A DNA stretch of 64,000 bases from Lunularia cruciata. Its lineage: Eukaryota; Streptophyta; Marchantiopsida; Lunulariales; Lunulariaceae. Numbering within the stretch: position 1 is the stretch's first letter; each line of letters begins with the position of its first letter. The stretch is from NCBI GenBank assembly GCA_948567375.1, contig OX419760.1:50468001-50532000 (forward strand). Reading direction: 5' to 3'. The notes below the pieces were generated by a model. That model did not search any database. It saw nothing but the letters and a program-made list of their open reading frames with translations, and had not been told where the DNA came from. The translations under genes were made by a program, and so were the position numbers. Below are positions 61,047 to 64,000 of the stretch, piece by piece.

Positions 61047-62145
61047 GAATTGACAGGTTCATTATAAAACTTTAGCGATTTCATAAAGAAAATTATAAGT
61101 ACATGTAAAGAATAAAATAGAAAGTGAAACATCTGTATATTTGGTTCTTGGTAGTCAGGGAATTTACGGGCCATTTCAGAAACCCCATTGAAGGCCAAGG
61201 GCCAGAAACGGATAAGTGACAATGACAATCCGATTATTGAATGTGGCACATGTTAGGAATGAAACCGTTGCATGTCGTAATTCCTGACAAGAAAAAATAC
61301 TTGCTCCTTATAATCAAGGGAAAGATCTAATGTAATGTCTAATGATTTTCTCACGCTTGTGCATAAGCTGGTGCGCTTGACAATTTCCATTTCCATGCTT
61401 GTGTATTTTCTCTTAATATAAAACTGAATTCTCTTGTTCCCTTGTCTTCTAAAAAGACTGAAATTGAATTGAAGAGGGACACAAGTCTTCTTTAGTCTCC
61501 AATTGTCTTTGTTTTCAGTTGTTTTTTTTATATGTAAAAAATAGGGTTAAGATGTCACAAGAGCATCATGTACATGGAATAACGATTCAGTTGGGTCATA
61601 CCTCTACAATGTTGGGAAATATGGTCACTCAACAAAATTCAATGGACTTATAAGATCAAGGAACAAGAACATCCATCCTATTAGTAGTCAGACCATTATG
61701 TTTTTGTACCTTGCCACTCACAAACATGACCACCAAACAAAAAAAAACTGCTCCACAACAAGGAAACCACGAGGACATTACAAATTTCTGATTACAAAGT
61801 TTTGTCAATTTCCACTGCCATTTCAAAATCATGCAAATAGACATACACACCGCCAAAGAACCATTGGTGACCATTTCACGCGTGGGCTCCAGTGTGCAAC
61901 CGTTGATTTCTATCCTTTACCAACCGCCATGATGGACAAAGGATGGATCTTACCTCATCCAAACTATAAAAAGACCAACCCCACCCTACTAGTCAAATCT
62001 GATTTCACTTTTCAATTTTCACTTTTTTCTTTTTATATCTCTATGAATATCAATCCCTATGACATTGCATGAGAATTTGGCATCTTTGTTAGTGGAATTT
62101 TGCTTGTCTACTAAAATCTAAACAAAGAACTATGGAAGTGGTGCT

Positions 62146-62977
62146 ATGAGTGAAAATGTTGAGCAAGAATTTGAATATTCAGTCATGACAAGACATACTC
62201 TCAAGAGGGGAATAGAGTTGAAATGGAGAGAAGTAGTAGAAATTGTAAGCAAAACCTCCAAAATCTCCAAAGTATTGCCGGGTAGATTATATCAAGAAGA
62301 GTAAAATGGAATTTGTGCTATGGGATTGAGGCCTTGATGATATAGCCATGTTGCAAGAAATTTTCAAAATTTGAAATCTAAGAACCTGAGTGGGAAATTG
62401 TTGTGAGGTCGCACAACAATGTGAATGGAGGACCATTGGTAGTGGATGTCAGGTGCAAATTTCTCAATATTTAGGGAAAATCACAAAATACCTTGCATAG
62501 TCATTCCAACAAGAGGTTGAAGGAAAGAATAGATGACTCGTTTGTTGAGGAAAGTCTACAAATGTGTACAAAATCAAGGGTATGAAGGACCTTGCTTGTC
62601 CAACCATCACCAAAATCATAATGAGGTTGTTTTGTTCAAAATGAACAAACTATTTCACCTAGAATCAAACCATCTTCTTTCAACTTGTACATGAGAAAAA
62701 ATTGGTAAGTTGTGCTAGGATGCCTTGTGAGTGAGTCATTGAGCTACTAGAAGACATGACCTATGGCTCTGCCGTCATTGTAGCCCCCTTCATTGTGTAT
62801 CTTTACATTGGCATGGACCTTTTGATGGATGAAGAGAAGGAGAAGTTCTTGATCCACCTACACCATCCAACTTACTTCAACAGATACCTGGACTTGCCCA
62901 AAGAAATTATGAACTATCCCGATGCCAATGAAGAGTATGCACAAAAAAGGAAGTTTGTACAAGTGATGGAGACCTAA
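62146..62977 (+). other. Decayed coding-like stretch, unknown family
   Basis: A 52-codon frame at 62146-62304 starts MSENVEQEFEYSVMTRHTLK and ends in QEE. A second frame at 62756-62977 (73 codons) contains YIGMDLLMDEEKEKFLIHLH and ends KRKFVQVMET. Between and after them the reading frame is closed, but A/G-rich, codon-like wording continues. This resembles an old coding sequence or mobile-element remnant. No domain is recognisable. Confidence 0.25.
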
Positions 62978-63389
62978 AACATGATTGCAATTTGTAGGAA
63001 GACCCCTATCACCTAAGCCAAGATGCAGGCCTCCAAGAAATGAAAAAGATACTAGGAGGTAGAATAATCATCAAGGGAGAGTGAGAGAAAGACCGGACAT
63101 ATAAGTTGGCTTGTGAAGAAGTTTAGCCTTAGGGACAAGGGGTGGTTGACAATAAAGTAGTGATAGTCGACAAGACCATGAATTCAAGGAGTAAGTATTC
63201 CTTCATGCATATTTTTTCACCCAAGGTAAAAGAAAAACAAATAATAAAATGACATTACCAATGACAAAGCCTAGTCATCTATCCCACTTGTTGGAGAGGA
63301 AGGACATTTGACAAATAAGAGGAAGGTGCCGACCACAAAAACAATCACCCCTACCATGGCTCTAGTCCACAAACAGGTTTCTAACAAGG

Positions 63390-63555
63390 GAGAAACCTTG
63401 TACTACAAGACATAATGTCATATAAAACAACTTGCTTGATGGCCAATTTTGTCAGGGGACGAATGATGGAGAAACCTTGCACAACAAGATGAAACATCAT
63501 AAAAAATAAAATGTTGTATGAAATGAACTTGTTTGGTGGCCAGTTTTGTCAAGGG
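63390..63555 (+). repeat. Tandem duplication, period about 79 bp
   Basis: gagaaaccttg at 63390 and 63469 starts two copies. Each contains acaaga, atcata and a tggccaattttgtca-like end. The copies are diverged by substitutions and small gaps. Confidence 0.75.
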
Positions 63556-64000
63556 TACCAATAATGCAAAAGCAAGGATGTCTTGCCAAAGCCCAACAAA
63601 CAAATTATGGTAACCACCAATGTCCCTTGTGGGGGAAGAACAAATGGAGGGGAACAATGCTATTTTTGATGAAAAATCCACTCTAAACAAAAATTTGGTT
63701 GGCACGGCTAAGGAATAGATCCCTACTCATGAAGCAATAGAGAAAGCTATCTCAAGTTAAGATGAGGATCCCATGCCAAAAAATGAGGAGCCAATGAATG
63801 CCTCCAAAACAAAGAAGGCCGTACAAAAACAATTGGGCCATGAAAACAATTCTCTGCTTGGTTAATGGCAGCCTATATGGTCCATATGGTTACACCAGCA
63901 ATGGAGGCATTAGAGAAGATCATGCCATTGTACAAGAAGCTGGGTCTAATAATAAAAGAACTAGCAGCTCTTGTGCACCACTTGCACCAACTAGTTCAAT

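Larger units (their letters stand above)
52563..64000. other. Intergenic, no named gene; some coding-like segments and repeats
   Basis: No frame here matches a family I can name. Two coding-like segments (53.58-53.80 kb plus, 54.40-54.73 kb minus) and a decayed coding-like stretch at about 62.1-63.0 kb are listed separately. Other structure consists of a 15-base C run (57678-57692), a TGGGC pentamer tract (58661-58685), a small repeat cluster at 60.5-61.05 kb and a 79-bp tandem at 63.4 kb. From about 61 kb onward the sequence is A-rich on the plus strand. Confidence 0.4.

Overview
This window is nuclear DNA of a land plant. Genes are split by GT-AG introns, and the three gene families I recognise are a DRS1-type RNA helicase, a membrane-anchored plant cyclophilin and a plant MYB. 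The helicase and cyclophilin diverge moderately from angiosperm proteins, one intron exceeds 15 kb, and gene density is very low (three recognisable genes in 64 kb). These points fit a non-flowering land plant with a repeat-rich genome, such as a fern, lycophyte or bryophyte. I cannot name the species.

Layout. (1) 1-4.8 kb, minus strand: a DEAD-box RNA helicase in 11 recognisable exons, with its 3' end cut off or ending at the left edge. (2) 4.8-5.7 kb: a divergent intergenic region with telo-box-like motifs. (3) 5.7-24.0 kb, plus strand: a CYP21-4-like, single-pass membrane cyclophilin. Its catalytic domain is split by a 15,523-nt intron filled by an array of diverged repeats, about 7.87-21.86 kb. 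(4) 24-28.3 kb: no recognisable gene. (5) About 28.9-37.5 kb: a markedly AT-rich block holding a 2,010-bp pogo/Tigger-like DNA transposon with 25-bp terminal inverted repeats, TA target-site duplication and a broken transposase. (6) 37.5-50.4 kb: minisatellite and microsatellites, no recognisable gene. (7) 50.5-52.6 kb, plus strand: a two-exon gene for a 104-residue MYB protein with only the R2-type repeat. (8) 52.6-64 kb: no named gene, but two coding-like segments near 53.7 and 54.5 kb, a small dispersed repeat at 60.5-61.0 kb shared with 38.1 kb, and decayed coding-like sequence at 62-63 kb.

The helicase and cyclophilin are head to head, about 940 bp apart between start codons, and may share promoter sequence. 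No functional pathway links the three genes. All exon models come from reading splice sites and family motifs by eye; no alignment or transcript data were used.
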